Shown here one piece after another: positions 1-9,960 of a DNA stretch of 64,000 nucleotides. The notes beneath the pieces were generated by a model, which had not been told where the DNA came from, ran no database searches, and was given only the letters and a program-made list of their open reading frames with translations. Source of the DNA: Microvirga aerophila. Its GTDB lineage: Bacteria; Pseudomonadota; Alphaproteobacteria; Rhizobiales; Beijerinckiaceae. Made by a program: the position numbers and the translations under genes. Numbering within the stretch: the stretch's first letter is position 1; the number at the start of each line of letters is the position of its first letter. The DNA lies in assembly GCF_003332305.1 (NCBI RefSeq), contig NZ_QOIO01000016.1, forward strand, positions 48,238-112,237, given 5' to 3'.

Positions 1-599
1 AATAGGCCTGCGAAGGTGTAGTCGATCCCCCGCATCAGCTTCGGCCGGTTGCGCAACAGCGCAATCACCCGATCGGCCCCGAGGATCATGGCGGCGCCCA
101 TGGGCGTAGTGAGCGCCACGAAGTACAGCCCGAGGAAGAGCAGCTTGTCGGGCGCATTCGGGTCGGCCGCGTCCACGAATTGCGGCAGGAAGGTCACGAA
201 GAACAGCACCACCTTCGGGTTCGTCAGGTTGATGCCCACCCCGAGCATGAAGGTTTTCCAGAACGACACCTCCCGCTTGGCATCGTTCTTCACGTTCAAG
301 GCAGAACCGTTGCGGACCGCGTCGAAGGCGAGCCAGAGCAGGTAGAGCGCTCCGACGATCTTGAGGATCGTGAACGCCGTGACCGACGCTGCCAGGAGGG
401 CCGAAAGGCCGAGCGCCGCCAAGAGGGTATGGACGCAGCATCCCGTCATCGCGCCCAGCATGGAGGCCATGCCGGCCCTGCGCCCGCCCGCCATGGTCTT
501 GGCGAGGAACAGGCTCATGTCGGGTCCCGGCGTGATGAACAGAACCGCGCAGGCGAGCGAATAGGTGAGCAGGGTGCTCGGATCGGGCAGAAAGGTCAT
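1..599 (-). CDS. LysE/RhtB-family amino-acid exporter (C-terminus beyond window)
   Basis: Translation from the ATG at 599 gives about 199 residues of a hydrophobic protein that is still open at the window edge. The N-terminal helix carries the family hallmark FITPGPDMSLFLA, followed by a Gly-rich second segment (GGRRAGMASMLGAMTG) and the conserved NLTNPKVVLFFVTFLPQF stretch in the middle. LysE/RhtB proteins are inner-membrane exporters of amino acids such as lysine, threonine or homoserine lactone and are about 200-210 residues long, so only a few residues should be missing. The substrate cannot be told from the sequence. It is transcribed away from the LemA gene, with 126 bases between their starts. 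Confidence 0.9.
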   Translation of the reverse strand, partial: MTFLPDPSTLLTYSLACAVLFITPGPDMSLFLAKTMAGGRRAGMASMLGAMTGCCVHTLLAALGLSALLAASVTAFTILKIVGALYLLWLAFDAVRNGSALNVKNDAKREVSFWKTFMLGVGINLTNPKVVLFFVTFLPQFVDAADPNAPDKLLFLGLYFVALTTPMGAAMILGADRVIALLRNRPKLMRGIDYTFAGL

Positions 600-725
600 G
601 GGATTACCCTATGGGATCGCCCTATTATGCCCGAATCGCCGGGCGCTGGCGAGATGGGGCGACTTGTTGAGCAGGCAGGCTTGCCCCATTTGTTGAACCG
701 GCAAAGGTTCCAACCGAAGCGTGAG

Positions 726-1340
726 ATGACATTGATGATGGGTTTGCTGCCGCCGGCGCGGCTTCGCGTGGTCCTGATGGGGCTCGTTCTGGCGTTCGGG
801 TTGTCCGCCTGCGGAATCAACAATGTGCCGACCCTCGAGGAGCAGGCCAAATCCGCCTGGAGCGAGGTGCAGAACCAGTACCAGCGCCGGGCCGACCTGA
901 TCCCCAATCTGGTGGAAACCGTGAAGGGCTTCGCCCAGCAGGAGCGCGAGGTGCTGACTCAGGTGACGGAAGCCCGCGCAAAGGCCACCCAGGTGCAGGT
1001 GGATGCATCGACCGTGACCGACCCTGAAAAATTCCGCCAGTTCCAGGAGGCGCAGAACCAGCTCTCCGGGGCCCTTGGCCGCCTGCTCGCCACCGTCGAG
1101 CGCTATCCTGAGCTGAAGTCGAACGCCAATTTCCTGGCCCTGCAATCGCAGCTCGAAGGAACGGAGAACCGGATCGCGGTGGCGCGGCGCGACTACATCG
1201 AATCGGTGCGGGCCTTCAACACCGAGATCCGCACGATCCCGGGCCGCTGGATCGCCGCCATCGTGTATCCGGAGGCCAAGCCCATGGAAACTTTCGCGGC
1301 CGTCTCCGGCTCCGACCGCCCGCCGGAAGTGAAATTCTAG
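726..1340 (+). CDS. LemA family lipoprotein
   Basis: The protein has 204 residues. The N-terminus is a lipoprotein signal: a hydrophobic run ends in GLSACG, a lipobox with the acylated Cys near residue 29. The LemA signature follows (AWSEVQNQYQRRADLIPNLVETVKGF), then a helical coiled region with FRQFQEAQNQLSGALGRLLATVERYPELKSN. The reading frame is open well upstream, but the lipoprotein signal fixes the start at 726 (or the Met codons at 735/738). LemA proteins commonly sit beside TPM-domain proteins, as here: the next gene starts 4 bases after the stop. The molecular function of LemA is not established; envelope-associated is as far as I would go. Confidence 0.92.
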   Translation: MTLMMGLLPPARLRVVLMGLVLAFGLSACGINNVPTLEEQAKSAWSEVQNQYQRRADLIPNLVETVKGFAQQEREVLTQVTEARAKATQVQVDASTVTDPEKFRQFQEAQNQLSGALGRLLATVERYPELKSNANFLALQSQLEGTENRIAVARRDYIESVRAFNTEIRTIPGRWIAAIVYPEAKPMETFAAVSGSDRPPEVKF

Positions 1341-1344
1341 TCAT

Positions 1345-2133
1345 ATGGCAGGAGCACGCGCCTTCCCCTCCCCCTCGGGGGGAGGCGTCCGCGTCAGCGG
1401 CGTCGCGCTTCTTCTGCTTGTCCTCTGCCTGCCTCTCGCAGCTCTCGCCCAGTCCTTCCCGCCGCTGACCGGCCGCGTGGTCGATGCGGCGAACCTTCTG
1501 AAGCCCGAGGAGAGAACGGCGCTCGACACCAAATTGAAAGCCTATGAGGACAAAACCACCGATCAGGTGGTGGTCGCGACCGTGCCGTCCCTCGACGGGC
1601 TTACCATCGAGGATTACGGCAACCGGCTCTTCCGGCACTGGCGGCTGGGCCAGCAGGACAAGGACAACGGCGCGCTTCTCCTCGTGGCCCCCAAGGAGCG
1701 CAAGGTGCGCATCGAGGTCGGCTACGGGCTGGAGGGCGCGCTGACCGATGCCCTGTCCAAGGTGATCATCACCACGGCGGTCGCGCCGCAATTCCAGAAG
1801 GGCAACTTCGCCGGCGGCATCAATGCGGGCGTCGACGCCATGCTGTCGATCCTGACGGGCGATGCGGAGGAATGGCATCGCCGCGCAAAGGTCCGGGATG
1901 ACGAGACCGACGCCATCGATCCCGTGGTGGCCTTCGTCATCATGCTGATCCTGTTTTTCATCATTTCCCGCATGATGAGCGGCGGGTCCCGGCGGGTCCG
2001 GTCCGGTCGACGGGGCAGCCCGTGGATCATTCCCATGGGCGGCGGAATGGGCGGCGGCTGGTCCGGAGGGTCAGGCGGGTTCTCGGGTGGAGGCGGATCC
2101 TCGGGCGGCGGAGGAGCGTCAGGGAGCTGGTGA
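1345..2133 (+). CDS. TPM-domain membrane protein (YgcG type)
   Basis: This 262-residue protein has a signal peptide (roughly residues 18-36, ending ALAALAQ). A TPM domain follows (about 37-180) with TGRVVDAANLL near its start, then the conserved NRLFRHWRLGQQDKDNGALLLVAP and RIEVGYGLEGALTD motifs. A transmembrane helix lies at about 190-210, and the C-terminal tail is almost pure Gly/Ser. This architecture is typical of YgcG-like TPM proteins found next to LemA. Some TPM domains have been described as phosphatases; that is family knowledge, not visible here. Residues 5-16 are encoded by a piece of a repeat seen elsewhere in the window, so the signal region has been remodelled or the start lies slightly further in. 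Confidence 0.9.
   Translation: MAGARAFPSPSGGGVRVSGVALLLLVLCLPLAALAQSFPPLTGRVVDAANLLKPEERTALDTKLKAYEDKTTDQVVVATVPSLDGLTIEDYGNRLFRHWRLGQQDKDNGALLLVAPKERKVRIEVGYGLEGALTDALSKVIITTAVAPQFQKGNFAGGINAGVDAMLSILTGDAEEWHRRAKVRDDETDAIDPVVAFVIMLILFFIISRMMSGGSRRVRSGRRGSPWIIPMGGGMGGGWSGGSGGFSGGGGSSGGGGASGSW
1361..1403. repeat. Fragment of palindromic repeat family A inside the TPM gene
   Basis: A CCCTCCCCCT/GGGGGGAGG hairpin is followed by CGTCCGCGTCAGCGGCG. The reverse complement of 41230-41270 carries the same hairpin followed by CGTCCGCGCCAGCGGCG, so this is half of the same element. It lies in frame in the first codons of the TPM gene. Confidence 0.6.
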
Positions 2134-2137
2134 CAGG

Positions 2138-2746
2138 ATGATTTCAGTCGAAGATCAGATGCGTCTGGAAAATGCCATCCGCGAGGTGGAGGACCTCACC
2201 TCGGGCGAGGTGGTGGTGGTGATCGCCCAGCAGGCCAGCGGCTACCGGTCGATCCCGGTTCTCTGGGCGCTCCTCGGCGCCCTGCTCGCGCCCTGGCCGC
2301 TGATCTGGATCACCACGCTTGGGGCCTCGCGCATCTTCATGCTGCAGCTCGTGGTCGCCCTCATGTTGAGCGCCTTCCTGTCCTGGCCGAACCGGCGCTA
2401 CGCCCTCGTGCCCCGCTTCATCAAGCATGCGCGGGCCCACGAGGCGGCCGCGCGGGAATTTTTGAGCCGCGGGCTGACCCGCACCCGGGAGAAGACCGGC
2501 GTGCTGATCTACCTCGCGCTCGCGGAGCACTATGCGGAGATCATCGCCGACAGCGGAATCGCCGACCGGGTGGACCCGGCCGTGTGGCAGGACATCATCG
2601 CCAAGCTGACGGGCGCCATCCGGGATGGGCGAATCGGCGACGGGCTGGAGGAGGCCGTCCGGCGGGCGGGCGCCATCCTGGCCGAGCATGCGCCGCCCCG
2701 GTTCGACGACATGGACGAACTGCCGAACAAGGTTTTTCTGATCTGA
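2138..2746 (+). CDS. TPM-domain protein with internal membrane hairpin
   Basis: This 202-residue protein begins with an amphipathic segment and LTSGEVVVVIAQQASGY, the first strand of a TPM domain. Two hydrophobic helices interrupt it at about residues 38-85. The domain then resumes with FLSRGLTRTREKTGVLIYLALAEHYAEIIAD and ends with a helical VWQDIIAKLTGAIRDG segment. This is the usual partner arrangement for LemA/TPM clusters: three genes in tandem at 4-base spacing. The ATG at 2138 is chosen because AGGGAG lies at a good distance upstream, overlapping the end of the previous gene. Expected location is the inner membrane; the function is unknown. Confidence 0.88.
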   Translation: MISVEDQMRLENAIREVEDLTSGEVVVVIAQQASGYRSIPVLWALLGALLAPWPLIWITTLGASRIFMLQLVVALMLSAFLSWPNRRYALVPRFIKHARAHEAAAREFLSRGLTRTREKTGVLIYLALAEHYAEIIADSGIADRVDPAVWQDIIAKLTGAIRDGRIGDGLEEAVRRAGAILAEHAPPRFDDMDELPNKVFLI

Positions 2747-2771
2747 CGATGCGCCGCCAGAAAGGCCCCGC

Positions 2772-3527
2772 TCAGAGGCCTTCGCTCTTGGCCGCTCCCA
2801 GGATCGCGCCAGGCTTGGTATGGTCGAGCGCCTGCAGCAGCACCACGTAGCCGTCCGCTCCGCCGCGGGCCTCATCGGACGGGACCTCGAACCGCGCGGT
2901 CCCGCCGCGCCACTCGCCCACCCGCTTCATGCCGCGCACAACGTTGGCGTAAGTGACGGTCCGGCCCCGGTTCTCGCCGCGTCCGATCGGCACCGCATGC
3001 TCCTTCAGGACGGGCAGCACCCACACTTCGGCGACGCGATCCGTCGTCTGGGCCGTTTCGTCGACCGAGATGGTGACGGTCCCACGGCTTTCCGAAAGGC
3101 CCACGTTCACCGGCAGCAGGCCTCCGGTCCCAGTCGTCTCCTGGATCGACTTCTCGATCTGCGCCCGGTCGGATCCGATGCACGGTTTCCGGCCGTTCAC
3201 GATCATCTGTGGGGTGTAGACCTGTCGGTCCTGGCGGGCCTTGGCGTAGGCTTTCTGCCGGTCCGTGAAGGCCGCATGGGCCAGCGTGTCCTTCCAGCCG
3301 AGATAATCCCAGTAATTCACCGGAAGCGACAGGGCCACAATGTCGGGCCGGCGCGCGAGGTCGGCCAGAACGGCATCCGCCGGAGGGCAGGAGGAGCACC
3401 CCTGACTGGTGAACAGCTCGACCACCGCGCGGGGCGGGTCCGCAAGGGCCGGCTGCAGGAGGGCCGCGAGGGCAAGCGCCGCGAAGGAGAGTGTCAGGCG
3501 TGAAACCATGGTGCCCTTATGGAACAT
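2772..3527 (-). CDS. DUF1223 secreted thioredoxin-fold protein
   Basis: The protein has 251 residues. An N-terminal signal peptide ends near ALLQPALA. The mature part opens with VVELFTSQGCSSCPPAD, a thioredoxin-like CxxC (Cys44 and Cys47), followed by LSLPVNYWDYLGWKD and YTPQMIVNGR, which are hallmarks of the DUF1223 family. Such proteins are predicted to be periplasmic thiol-disulfide proteins of unknown substrate. A start at 3509 is equally possible and gives a tidier signal peptide. It begins 9 bases after the lpxXL stop on the same strand, so it may be cotranscribed with the lipid A genes, although a direct role there is not implied. Confidence 0.88.
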   Translation of the reverse strand: MFHKGTMVSRLTLSFAALALAALLQPALADPPRAVVELFTSQGCSSCPPADAVLADLARRPDIVALSLPVNYWDYLGWKDTLAHAAFTDRQKAYAKARQDRQVYTPQMIVNGRKPCIGSDRAQIEKSIQETTGTGGLLPVNVGLSESRGTVTISVDETAQTTDRVAEVWVLPVLKEHAVPIGRGENRGRTVTYANVVRGMKRVGEWRGGTARFEVPSDEARGGADGYVVLLQALDHTKPGAILGAAKSEGL

Positions 3528-3536
3528 GAATCCTTC

Positions 3537-4487
3537 TCAAGAGGAACTCACTTTACCTTGAACGGTTGCAGGCGTTCGCCAACGGCGATGCATCCAGAGC
3601 CATTGCTCCGGATATTCCCGCACCCAGCCCTCCACCACCGAGGTCATGGCCTGCATGGCGCCCTGCACGTCGATCTGCCCCTCAGCATCCCGCGGGAGAT
3701 CGAGCGCGGGGGTGAGTTGGAGCCGGAAGCGGTAATTAGGGAGCCGGATCACCCGCACCCCATGGACCGGGCAGTCAAACCGGCGCGCGAACTTGCCGAG
3801 GATTGGATTCACGAGGGCCGGACGGCCCATGAAATCCACCAGCACGCCCCGGGTGAAATGCTGGTCGATGAGCATGCCCAGATGCCCGCCCTTTTCCAGC
3901 GCGCCCTGCATGGCGAAGGCCGCCCCCTGTCGCGCCGCCTCCAGGGTCCCCATGGTCTCGCTGCGGATTTCGTGCAGCACGCGCGCCACCGCCGGGTCGT
4001 TGGGCGGGCGAAACACCGCTGTGGCGTCAAGGCCGAACCGGGCGGCGCAGATGGCGGGCAGCTCCCAATTGGCCAAGTGCGCCGAGAAAATGATCCCGGG
4101 CTTGCCGTCGTCCCTGAGGGAAAGGAAGTGCTCGATGCCGTCGACCTCGACCCGGCCCGGCTCGGTGCGGTCGGGATCGTAGTCGAACAGGGCGCCGAGA
4201 TGGGGATACTCTCCGCCGGTGCGCCCGAGATTGTCCCACGCGGCCCGCGCCATCGCCCTGACGTCGGCTTCGGGCTTGCCCGGGTAGGCCGCCCGGATGT
4301 TGCGCAGGGCTGTCTTGTGGGCGGACAGAAGCGGACCGATCGTTCGCGCCAGGGCGGCCCCGACCGCGCCCGAGCGCTCGGGGCCGAGCGCCCGCGACAG
4401 GGCGAAAACGCCCCGCACGACCCCGACCATGACCGTTTCGGCCACGCGTGAGAGAAAGCCGCGAGAGCGTTGGGAGGGGTGAGCCAC
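3537..4487 (-). CDS. lpxXL: Lipid A acyltransferase LpxXL (HtrB/LpxL family)
   Basis: This 316-residue protein has the acyltransferase catalytic motif HLANWE (His137, Glu142), an FRPPNDP segment, a GGHLGMLIDQHF segment, and the typical ending PEQWLWMHRRWR. LpxL-type enzymes transfer an acyl chain from ACP to the hydroxyl of a lipid A acyl group at the inner membrane. It ends the run acpXL-fabZXL-fabF2XL-fabF1XL-fabG-adh-lpxXL. That context identifies it as the enzyme that attaches the very-long-chain hydroxylated fatty acid made by the cluster, as established for rhizobial LpxXL. The start is a GTG at 4487 with AGGA seven bases upstream. Confidence 0.93.
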   Translation of the reverse strand: MAHPSQRSRGFLSRVAETVMVGVVRGVFALSRALGPERSGAVGAALARTIGPLLSAHKTALRNIRAAYPGKPEADVRAMARAAWDNLGRTGGEYPHLGALFDYDPDRTEPGRVEVDGIEHFLSLRDDGKPGIIFSAHLANWELPAICAARFGLDATAVFRPPNDPAVARVLHEIRSETMGTLEAARQGAAFAMQGALEKGGHLGMLIDQHFTRGVLVDFMGRPALVNPILGKFARRFDCPVHGVRVIRLPNYRFRLQLTPALDLPRDAEGQIDVQGAMQAMTSVVEGWVREYPEQWLWMHRRWRTPATVQGKVSSS

Positions 4488-4590
4488 GAATGCGTCCTGG
4501 TTCGAGGAATGGAGCTTGAGCGGGACCGCGTCTTTCCTGGTCAGGCCCGGTTCGTCAAGGTGGGACGTACGCGGCAGCTTGTCGTGGTGA

Positions 4591-5613
4591 TCAGAACGTG
4601 ATCACCACCTTGCCGAAGACCTTGCGGCCCTCGAGACGCTCCAGGCCGTTCTGGAAATCGTCGAGCGGGAAGACCGAGTCGATCACGGGCGTCATGCCGG
4701 CCGCCATCTTGTCGAGAGACTGGCCGATATTCTCGATCCGGCAGCCGAAGGAGCCGAAGATTCGGTATTGCTGCTGGAAGAGCTGCATCAGGTTCATGGT
4801 GGTGGACACGCCCGACGTGGAGCCGCAGGTGACAAGGCGGCCGCCGCGCTTGAGGCAGAGCAGCGAGCCGTTCCAGGTATCCGCGCCCACATGCTCGAAC
4901 ACCACATCGACGCCTTTACGTTTGGTCAGGCGGCGCACCTCACCCTCGAACCGCTCGGTGCGGTAGTTGACGACATAGTCCGCGCCCAAGGCCTTCGCCT
5001 TCTCGCCCTTCTCGTCGTCGCCCACGGTCGTATAGACCGTGCAGCCGATGGCCTTCGCCATCTTGATCGCCGCCGTGCCGATGCCGGATCCGCCCGCGTG
5101 GACCAGGATCGACTCGCCCGGCTCCAGCTTCGCGTTGTCGAACAGCATGTGCTGCACGGTGCCGAAGCCGATGGGCGCGCAGGCCGCCTGCTCGAACGAC
5201 ACGCCCTGCGGCACCGGGATGACCAGCCGCTCGGGGCGGTTGATCAGCTCACGGGCGAAGCCGTCGATGTGAAAGCCCATGATGCCTGCGACGTTCTCGC
5301 AGAGATTGTCGCGGCCCTCTCGACAGGCCTTGCAGTGCCCGCAGGTCTCGGCCCCGTACATGGTCACCGGATCCCCTGCCTTGAAGCGGGTCACCCCTTC
5401 GCCCACCGCCACGATCTCGCCCGAGGCTTCCACGCCCACCGCCTGAGGCATCTTGCGCTTGGCGAACGCCATGCCGCGAAAGCCCCATACGTCGAGGTAA
5501 TTCAGCGCCAGCGCCCGCACCCGGATCTGCACCTCGCCCGCCGGCGGCGGCGGCGGGGCCTCCATGTCGGTGATGCGAAGGTCACGGTCGCCGAAGAGCT
5601 GAAGGGCACGCAT
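4591..5613 (-). CDS. Zinc-type alcohol dehydrogenase/reductase of the VLCFA cluster
   Basis: This 340-residue MDR-superfamily oxidoreductase has a GroES-like N-terminal half with GVEASGEIVAVGEGVTRFKAGD. The structural-zinc cysteine cluster CGHCKACREGRDNLC is present, as is a Rossmann motif (HAGGSGIGTAAIKMAKAIG) for NAD(P)H. It occupies the adh2XL position of rhizobial acpXL clusters. By inference it supplies a reductase step, probably enoyl reduction, in building the C28 acyl chain on AcpXL; no experiment is implied. The ATG at 5613 has AGGA eight bases upstream; upstream codons in frame look non-coding. Confidence 0.9.
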   Translation of the reverse strand: MRALQLFGDRDLRITDMEAPPPPPAGEVQIRVRALALNYLDVWGFRGMAFAKRKMPQAVGVEASGEIVAVGEGVTRFKAGDPVTMYGAETCGHCKACREGRDNLCENVAGIMGFHIDGFARELINRPERLVIPVPQGVSFEQAACAPIGFGTVQHMLFDNAKLEPGESILVHAGGSGIGTAAIKMAKAIGCTVYTTVGDDEKGEKAKALGADYVVNYRTERFEGEVRRLTKRKGVDVVFEHVGADTWNGSLLCLKRGGRLVTCGSTSGVSTTMNLMQLFQQQYRIFGSFGCRIENIGQSLDKMAAGMTPVIDSVFPLDDFQNGLERLEGRKVFGKVVITF

Positions 5614-5757
5614 GAGGGAAATCCTGGTCGGCATCTTGGGTCGGGCAGACGCAAGACGAGGATGGCCGGGGTAGCCCGGGCCATAGGGATGGGAAACTGT
5701 TAGCGGCGGCTTAAAGCGGGGTTCGCCGGATGGCAAGTTCCAGCCTTGCTGTCGAAG

Positions 5758-5920
5758 CGTCATCCCGGACGGCAAGCCGATCCGGAATCGTCTGACGGAA
5801 TGACGCCTGATCCTCAGCCGTCATTCCCTCGCAGGCGGGAACCCATAACCACCGGCGCCAATCCTGGAATTCGATGTGGTTATGGATCCCGGGCTCCGCT
5901 GAAGCGGCCCCAGATGACAG
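5758..5920. repeat. Intergenic palindromic repeats, including family B copy 1
   Basis: The 316 bases between the oxidoreductase and the fabG-like gene hold no gene. From 5758 there is a GTCATCCCGG.../...GGAATGACG inverted pair. From 5820 there is a repeat with CGGGAACCCATAACCACCG, GCGCCAAT/CCTGGAA and ATGGATCCCGGGCT blocks. The same blocks recur in the same order and orientation at 41700-41808. The element sits inside the lipid A gene run without breaking any gene. Confidence 0.75.
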
Positions 5921-5929
5921 AGCTATGTC

Positions 5930-6672
5930 CTACCGATGCACGCCCAGCATCGAGGTCAGTCCGCCGTCGATGGGCAGAACCGCTCCGGTGATGTAGGCGG
6001 CGGGCTCGGACATGAGGAAGGCAGCCAAGCCCGCGATCTCCTCGGGTCTGGCGAAGCGGCCGGCCGGGATCTGCTTTTCCATGTTTTCGCGGTAGGCTGC
6101 GTAGGGCGTCATCATGTCCGTGTCGATGAAGCCGGGTGCGATCACGTTGACGGTGACGCCGCGCTTGGCCGTCTCGACGGAGAGCGTGCGGCAATAGGAG
6201 ATCAGCGCGCCCTTGGAGGCCGCATAGGCGGCGTTGCCGGGATTGCCCTGGAGCGCCGCCACCGACCCGATGGCCACGATGCGCCCGGCCTTGCTGCGGA
6301 TCATGCCCCGCATGAGCGCTTTGGCGATGCGGGTCATGGACCAGAAGTTCACCTGCATGGCAGCTTCGGCCTTGTCCTGCTGCATCATGGCGGCCAGCGC
6401 GTCATAGGGCTGGCCCGCATTGTGCACGAAGCCGAAGAAGCTCTCGCCTTCCAGCATCTCGCAGAACGCCTCAAGGGCCGTCTTGTCGGCGAGATCGACT
6501 GCATGCGCCTTGATGGTGCTGCCGGGGCTTGCCTGCATCAGGTCGTCGGCGAGTGCGACGGCGGCATCGCCCGAGGACCGATAGGTGAAATCCACGTCAT
6601 GGCCTGCCGCCACAAGCGCCCGCACGATAGCCGCACCGACTCCCTTGGCTCCGCCGGTGACGAGGATGCGGG

Positions 6673-6676
<4 letters not shown>
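5930..6676 (-). CDS. Short-chain dehydrogenase, 3-oxoacyl-ACP reductase-like (FabG type)
   Basis: This 248-residue SDR has the nucleotide-binding motif TGGAKGVG at residues 7-14, HNAGQ in place of NNAG, catalytic Ser in GSVAAL, and the YAASK Tyr/Lys pair. The family ending ITGAVLPIDGGLTSMLG is present. FabG-type enzymes reduce 3-oxoacyl-ACP with NADPH. The GTG start overlaps the fabF1XL stop (GTGA), so translation is probably coupled. It is therefore likely to provide the ketoreductase step for the AcpXL-bound chain. It lies immediately downstream of the two ketosynthase genes. Confidence 0.92.
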
Positions 6677-7947
<1,271 letters not shown>

Positions 7948-7958
7948 GCTGTCCCTCC

Positions 7959-9083
7959 TCAAGCCTTGGTGAGCCGCACGGCCCCTTCGCCACGCCAATG
8001 TCCGACCGAGGTGACCAGCGCCTCGCCGGCCCGCCCTTCGGCGATCAGGGCCGCCGCCAGGCCAACGCCGATGGGGGCCTGCGCCTCCATGGTGTGACCC
8101 ACCACATCGCCCGTCGCGTGAATGGCGGCCGTGGGAGCAAGTTCCGTCAAGGCCACCTGCTCGTCTTCGGTGGTGCCCTTTACGCCGGTCGCACCGGAAA
8201 TCACCACATCGGGCTTCGCGCCCAGCTTCTCGGCCTGCGCCCGAAGGGCTTTGGCGATGCTGCCGGGCTCGCGGCGGCTGCGGTCGGACGCAACCCCCGC
8301 GATGGTGGCGAGGGACTTCGCGCCGCGCGCGGCCGCATGCTCGCGGGATTCCAGAACCAGGAAGCACGCGCCGCTGCCGAGGATCATGCCGCCGCCCTCC
8401 GGAATCCGTTCGCGCACGGGCCGGTAGGGCTTCTTCCAGAGGAAGCCGCCCATCTCATAGATGAGCAGCACGTCCGGGCGCTCGGCGTTGTAGGCGCCGC
8501 CCACCAGGAAGATGTCGTTCTGGCCCGAGGCGATGCGGCTCTGGGCCACGCGGAGCGCGTCGACACCGCTCGATTCCTCACCCATGAAGGTGCGGGATGC
8601 GCCGGTGACCCCGTGCACGATGGAGATGTTGCCCGCGAGCAGGTTGGAGAGCTGGGCAAGAAAGAGCGTCGGGCGGAGGTCGCCCATGAGGCGCTCATTG
8701 AGGAAGACGCCCGGGTTCTCGGCTTGGCGCAGGCCGGTGAGGATCTGCCCGTCGACCGCGTAGTCCCGCTCGCCGCCGCCGGCCGCGACGATGAGGTGCA
8801 TCTGGCCTTTCAGGGCCGCATCATCCTTGACGCCGGCCGCCTCCAGGGCGAGGCCGGCCGCATAGACGCCGAGCTTCTGCCAGGCTTCCATCTGACGCTG
8901 GTCGGACTTCTTGGCGATCTGCTTGTCCCAGTCAAGCGCCACCGCCGGATGCACCGGATAGGGCGCGAAGGTCTCGCCATCGGTCTTCGGCGCAGCGCTA
9001 CCCGATAGGGCCGCCAGATGGGCCTCGACACCCTCGCCCGCGCTCGACACGAGGCCGATGCCGGTAATCACCACGTCACGCAT
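7959..9083 (-). CDS. fabF2XL: Ketosynthase-like FabF2XL, lacking the active-site cysteine
   Basis: This 374-residue protein has the KAS fold (ITGIGLVSSAGEGVEAH near the N-terminus, GGGMILGSGACFLVLE in the middle). The segment aligning with TACSSG reads GEESSG, which puts Glu170 where the nucleophilic Cys should be. The first catalytic His motif is also gone (SGATGVKG where NAHGT is expected), and only the GHTMEA His remains. This resembles the chain-length factors of polyketide synthases. It is presumably a non-catalytic partner of FabF1XL that sets the long acyl pocket; the role is inferred. Its ATG overlaps the fabZXL stop by one base. Confidence 0.93.
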   Translation of the reverse strand: MRDVVITGIGLVSSAGEGVEAHLAALSGSAAPKTDGETFAPYPVHPAVALDWDKQIAKKSDQRQMEAWQKLGVYAAGLALEAAGVKDDAALKGQMHLIVAAGGGERDYAVDGQILTGLRQAENPGVFLNERLMGDLRPTLFLAQLSNLLAGNISIVHGVTGASRTFMGEESSGVDALRVAQSRIASGQNDIFLVGGAYNAERPDVLLIYEMGGFLWKKPYRPVRERIPEGGGMILGSGACFLVLESREHAAARGAKSLATIAGVASDRSRREPGSIAKALRAQAEKLGAKPDVVISGATGVKGTTEDEQVALTELAPTAAIHATGDVVGHTMEAQAPIGVGLAAALIAEGRAGEALVTSVGHWRGEGAVRLTKA

Positions 9084-9544
9084 CAGGCCGTCTCCACCAG
9101 GAGGCCGATGCGGCGCGCCTGCGCCCGCATCTGGGCATCCATGCCTTCAGGAAACGGCATGATCCTGAACCGCAGTTCCGCATCGCAAATGGCCTTGCCG
9201 TCGACGGCGATCCTGGCCTTTGTGACCGCATAGCCCGAGCCCTCGTGCTCCAGCTGCGCCGAGACAGCGAGCACTGTGCCGGGGCCCACGAAGGTGCGAA
9301 AGCGCGCCTTGTCGACCGCCATCAGGAACGGCATGTGGGTGAAGTCCATGAGACCCAGCACCAGATAGCCGGAGGCCTGGGCCATGGTCTCGGTCAGCAG
9401 AACGCCGGGCACCAGGGGATGGCCTGGGAAGTGACCCTCGAAGACCGGGCTTTCCATGGGCACGGTGGACCGGACCTCGATCCGCTTTGCATCGCGGTCG
9501 AGGTGCGTCACCTCGTCGATCATTTCAAAGTATTCGAGGCGCAT
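9083..9544 (-). CDS. fabZXL: 3-hydroxyacyl-ACP dehydratase FabZXL
   Basis: This 153-residue hotdog-fold protein has the FabZ active-site region GHFPGHPLVPGVLLTETMAQ, which contains the catalytic His. Downstream it has FRTFVGPG and ELRFRIMPF. FabZ enzymes dehydrate 3-hydroxyacyl-ACP to the 2-enoyl form. It lies between acpXL and fabF2XL and overlaps the latter by one base. I chose the ATG at 9544 because the sequence is conserved from MRLEYF onward; upstream codons do not look like FabZ, although no clear ribosome site precedes this ATG. Confidence 0.92.
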   Translation of the reverse strand: MRLEYFEMIDEVTHLDRDAKRIEVRSTVPMESPVFEGHFPGHPLVPGVLLTETMAQASGYLVLGLMDFTHMPFLMAVDKARFRTFVGPGTVLAVSAQLEHEGSGYAVTKARIAVDGKAICDAELRFRIMPFPEGMDAQMRAQARRIGLLVETA

Positions 9545-9678
9545 CCGGGGTTCCGAACCATTCCGACATTCGTCCGGCCGGGCAGAGGGAGGGAGGAAAT
9601 CCGTCGAGGGCCAGGCTCTTGGCGGATCGCCTCTCCGAACCGGCCCGAAAAGGCCAGCCCGCCGGGAAGCTTTGAGTT

Positions 9679-9960
9679 TTAGGCGTTCTTTGCAGCCACT
9701 AGGCCGTCGATGCGGGCTACCAGGTTCTTGAGCACGAAGTATTCCTCGGCCGGAGCCTTGCCCTCGTTCACTTCCTGGGTCCACTGCTCGAGCGGCAGCT
9801 TGATGCCGAAGGCCTTGTCGATCGCGAACGCGATATCCAGGAAGGCGAGCGAGTCGATGCCCAGATCCTCGATGGCGTGGCTTTCCGGCGTGATCTGGTC
9901 GCGCGGGATGTCGGCGGTTTCGGAAATGATGCCCGCGACGGTCTCGTAGGTGGACGACAT
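9679..9960 (-). CDS. acpXL: Acyl carrier protein AcpXL
   Basis: This is a 93-residue acyl carrier protein. The phosphopantetheine attachment site is Ser37 in [10 protein letters not shown]. It is longer than housekeeping AcpP and carries the extra [21 protein letters not shown] region typical of AcpXL, the carrier dedicated to very-long-chain fatty acids for lipid A. AGGAGA precedes the ATG at 9960 at good spacing. It is the first gene of the minus-strand cluster, so the cluster promoter should lie in 9961-10278. Confidence 0.95.
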   Translation of the reverse strand: MSSTYETVAGIISETADIPRDQITPESHAIEDLGIDSLAFLDIAFAIDKAFGIKLPLEQWTQEVNEGKAPAEEYFVLKNLVARIDGLVAAKNA

